Below are positions 4,949-5,858 of a DNA stretch of 5,858 bases, one piece after another; position 1 is the stretch's first letter, and each line of letters starts with the position of its first letter. Source of the stretch: Fluviibacter sp964387485 (lineage in GTDB: Bacteria > Pseudomonadota > Gammaproteobacteria > Burkholderiales > Rhodocyclaceae); NCBI GenBank assembly GCA_964387485.1, contig CAYLWV010000083.1, positions 1 to 5,858 on the forward strand. The letters run 5' to 3'. A program made the translations under genes and the position numbers. Below the pieces are notes generated by a model. The model made no database searches. It was not told the origin of the DNA and saw nothing but the letters and a program-made list of their open reading frames with translations.

Positions 4949-5858
4949 AGCAGAGACGTCTACCCCCACTTTATTTGTCGCTATTGCTTATAGGCATGAT
5001 CAGCGGCTGTGCACCCATGCCCGAACTCGGGCCATTGGCCGACGCCCGCGCACCGGAAAGCCTGGTGAGCACACAAAGTTTGAAAGCGCCGGAAGCTGCC
5101 TGGCCGGATGACCGCTGGTGGGAAAAGTACAACGACCCGCAACTCAATCAGTTGATTGCTGAAGGTCTGGCCGATGCCCCCGATCTAAAAGCCGCGCAGG
5201 CGCGCTTGCGCCGTTCGGAAGCGCAGTCGCAATCGGTCGGCTCCGTGCTTTATCCGCAGCTCAGTGCCAATGGCACCGTCTTTGGTCAGGAAGTCAGTAC
5301 CAATTACATTGTGCCCTCGCCTTATACCCCGCAGGGCTGGTATTCCTACGGGCAGGCGACGCTTAATTTCAACTGGGAAATTGATTTCTGGGGCAAGAAT
5401 CGTGCGGCACTGGCAGCCGCTGTTTCGGAGAGCCAGGCGCGGCGTGCGGATGTGGCACAGGCGCGTTTGATACTGACGACGGCGATTGCGCGGAGTTATG
5501 CCGATCTGGCCCGCTTCATGGCGGATCGGGCGACGGCCGAAAAAGCATTAGAGATTCGCACCAAGACCTGGGCGCTCTTTGCCGAGCGGCAGAAGCAGGG
5601 GCTGGAAAACACCGGTGCCGTGAGTCAGGCTGAAGGTAAAAAGCATCTGGCAGAAAATGATCTGGTGCAAATTGATGTGCGCATTGCCGAAACGCGCAAT
5701 CGTCTGGCGGCGCTGGTGGGTGCTGGCCCGGACCGTGGGCTGCAGATCATGTCCCCGAAAACACTGATGGCCACGACTTATGCGCTGCCAGCGGATATCG
5801 GCATTAACTTGGTTGGCCGACGGCCGGATATCGTGGCGACGCGTTGGCAGGCCGAAGC
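4945..5858 (+). CDS. NodT/OprM-family outer-membrane efflux lipoprotein (partial, 3' end off window)
   Basis: Open to the window edge, giving 304 codons of a family usually 460-500 residues long. It forms the outer-membrane/periplasmic exit duct of a tripartite drug-efflux pump. The signal peptide has basic K2, R4, R5, then a hydrophobic core ending in lipobox I19-S-G-C22, so the mature protein is probably N-acylated. WPDDRWWEKYNDPQLNQLI (53-71) is the characteristic start of NodT-family channels. Q139-A-T-L-N-F-N-W-E-I-D-F-W-G150 is the conserved beta-barrel/helix junction. GRRPDIVATRWQAE (291-304) is the hallmark opening of the second repeat. ATG 4945 overlaps the MarR stop by 4 bp and has no obvious Shine-Dalgarno, so translation is likely coupled. 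The MarR-then-channel order suggests an EmrCAB/FarAB-like operon, with EmrA- and EmrB-like genes beyond the edge. That is inference, and an RND pump partner is the alternative. Confidence 0.92.
   Translation, partial: MKQRRLPPLYLSLLLIGMISGCAPMPELGPLADARAPESLVSTQSLKAPEAAWPDDRWWEKYNDPQLNQLIAEGLADAPDLKAAQARLRRSEAQSQSVGSVLYPQLSANGTVFGQEVSTNYIVPSPYTPQGWYSYGQATLNFNWEIDFWGKNRAALAAAVSESQARRADVAQARLILTTAIARSYADLARFMADRATAEKALEIRTKTWALFAERQKQGLENTGAVSQAEGKKHLAENDLVQIDVRIAETRNRLAALVGAGPDRGLQIMSPKTLMATTYALPADIGINLVGRRPDIVATRWQAE

Overview
This window looks like ordinary chromosomal DNA from a Gram-negative proteobacterium, most likely a betaproteobacterium. The grounds are two predicted lipoproteins with Gram-negative lipoboxes, an outer-membrane efflux channel of the NodT/OprM type, moderately high GC, and an acetate kinase with the HLGSGAS / MGTRCG motif set common in that group. 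The genus cannot be fixed from this sequence. I see no rRNA, tRNA, CRISPR array, insertion sequence, integrase, attachment site or replication origin.

Layout, left to right. A strong bidirectional hairpin terminator (about 21-60) closes whatever lies upstream. A complete MFS transporter gene follows on the + strand (105-1298). It converges on, and overlaps by 26 bp, a DUF3313-family lipoprotein gene on the - strand (1273-1971). That gene is divergent from a UDP-glucuronate 4-epimerase-like gene on the + strand (2082-3095), with an AT-rich 110-bp gap holding a small palindrome between them. An acetate kinase gene (3180-4385) comes next, after an 84-bp gap. After a further 98-bp gap holding two compact inverted repeats, a MarR-family regulator (4484-4948) begins. 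It overlaps by 4 bp (ATGA) the start of a NodT/OprM-family outer-membrane efflux lipoprotein that runs off the right edge (4945-5858+).

Functionally the window is a set of neighbouring, mostly independent units: a transporter, an envelope lipoprotein, a nucleotide-sugar enzyme, an acetate/acetyl-phosphate enzyme, and the beginning of a drug-efflux operon. The clearest regulatory logic is at the right end. A perfect 8+8 bp inverted repeat lies just before the MarR gene and probably serves as its own operator, with the regulator and the outer-membrane channel co-transcribed. In comparable MarR-OMF operons the next genes encode an EmrA-like membrane-fusion protein and an EmrB-like pump, which would lie beyond this window.

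I found no convincing undescribed system. The points most worth checking are the MarR operator and its SD-less start, the departures from the usual acetate-kinase motifs, and the tail-to-tail gene overlap.
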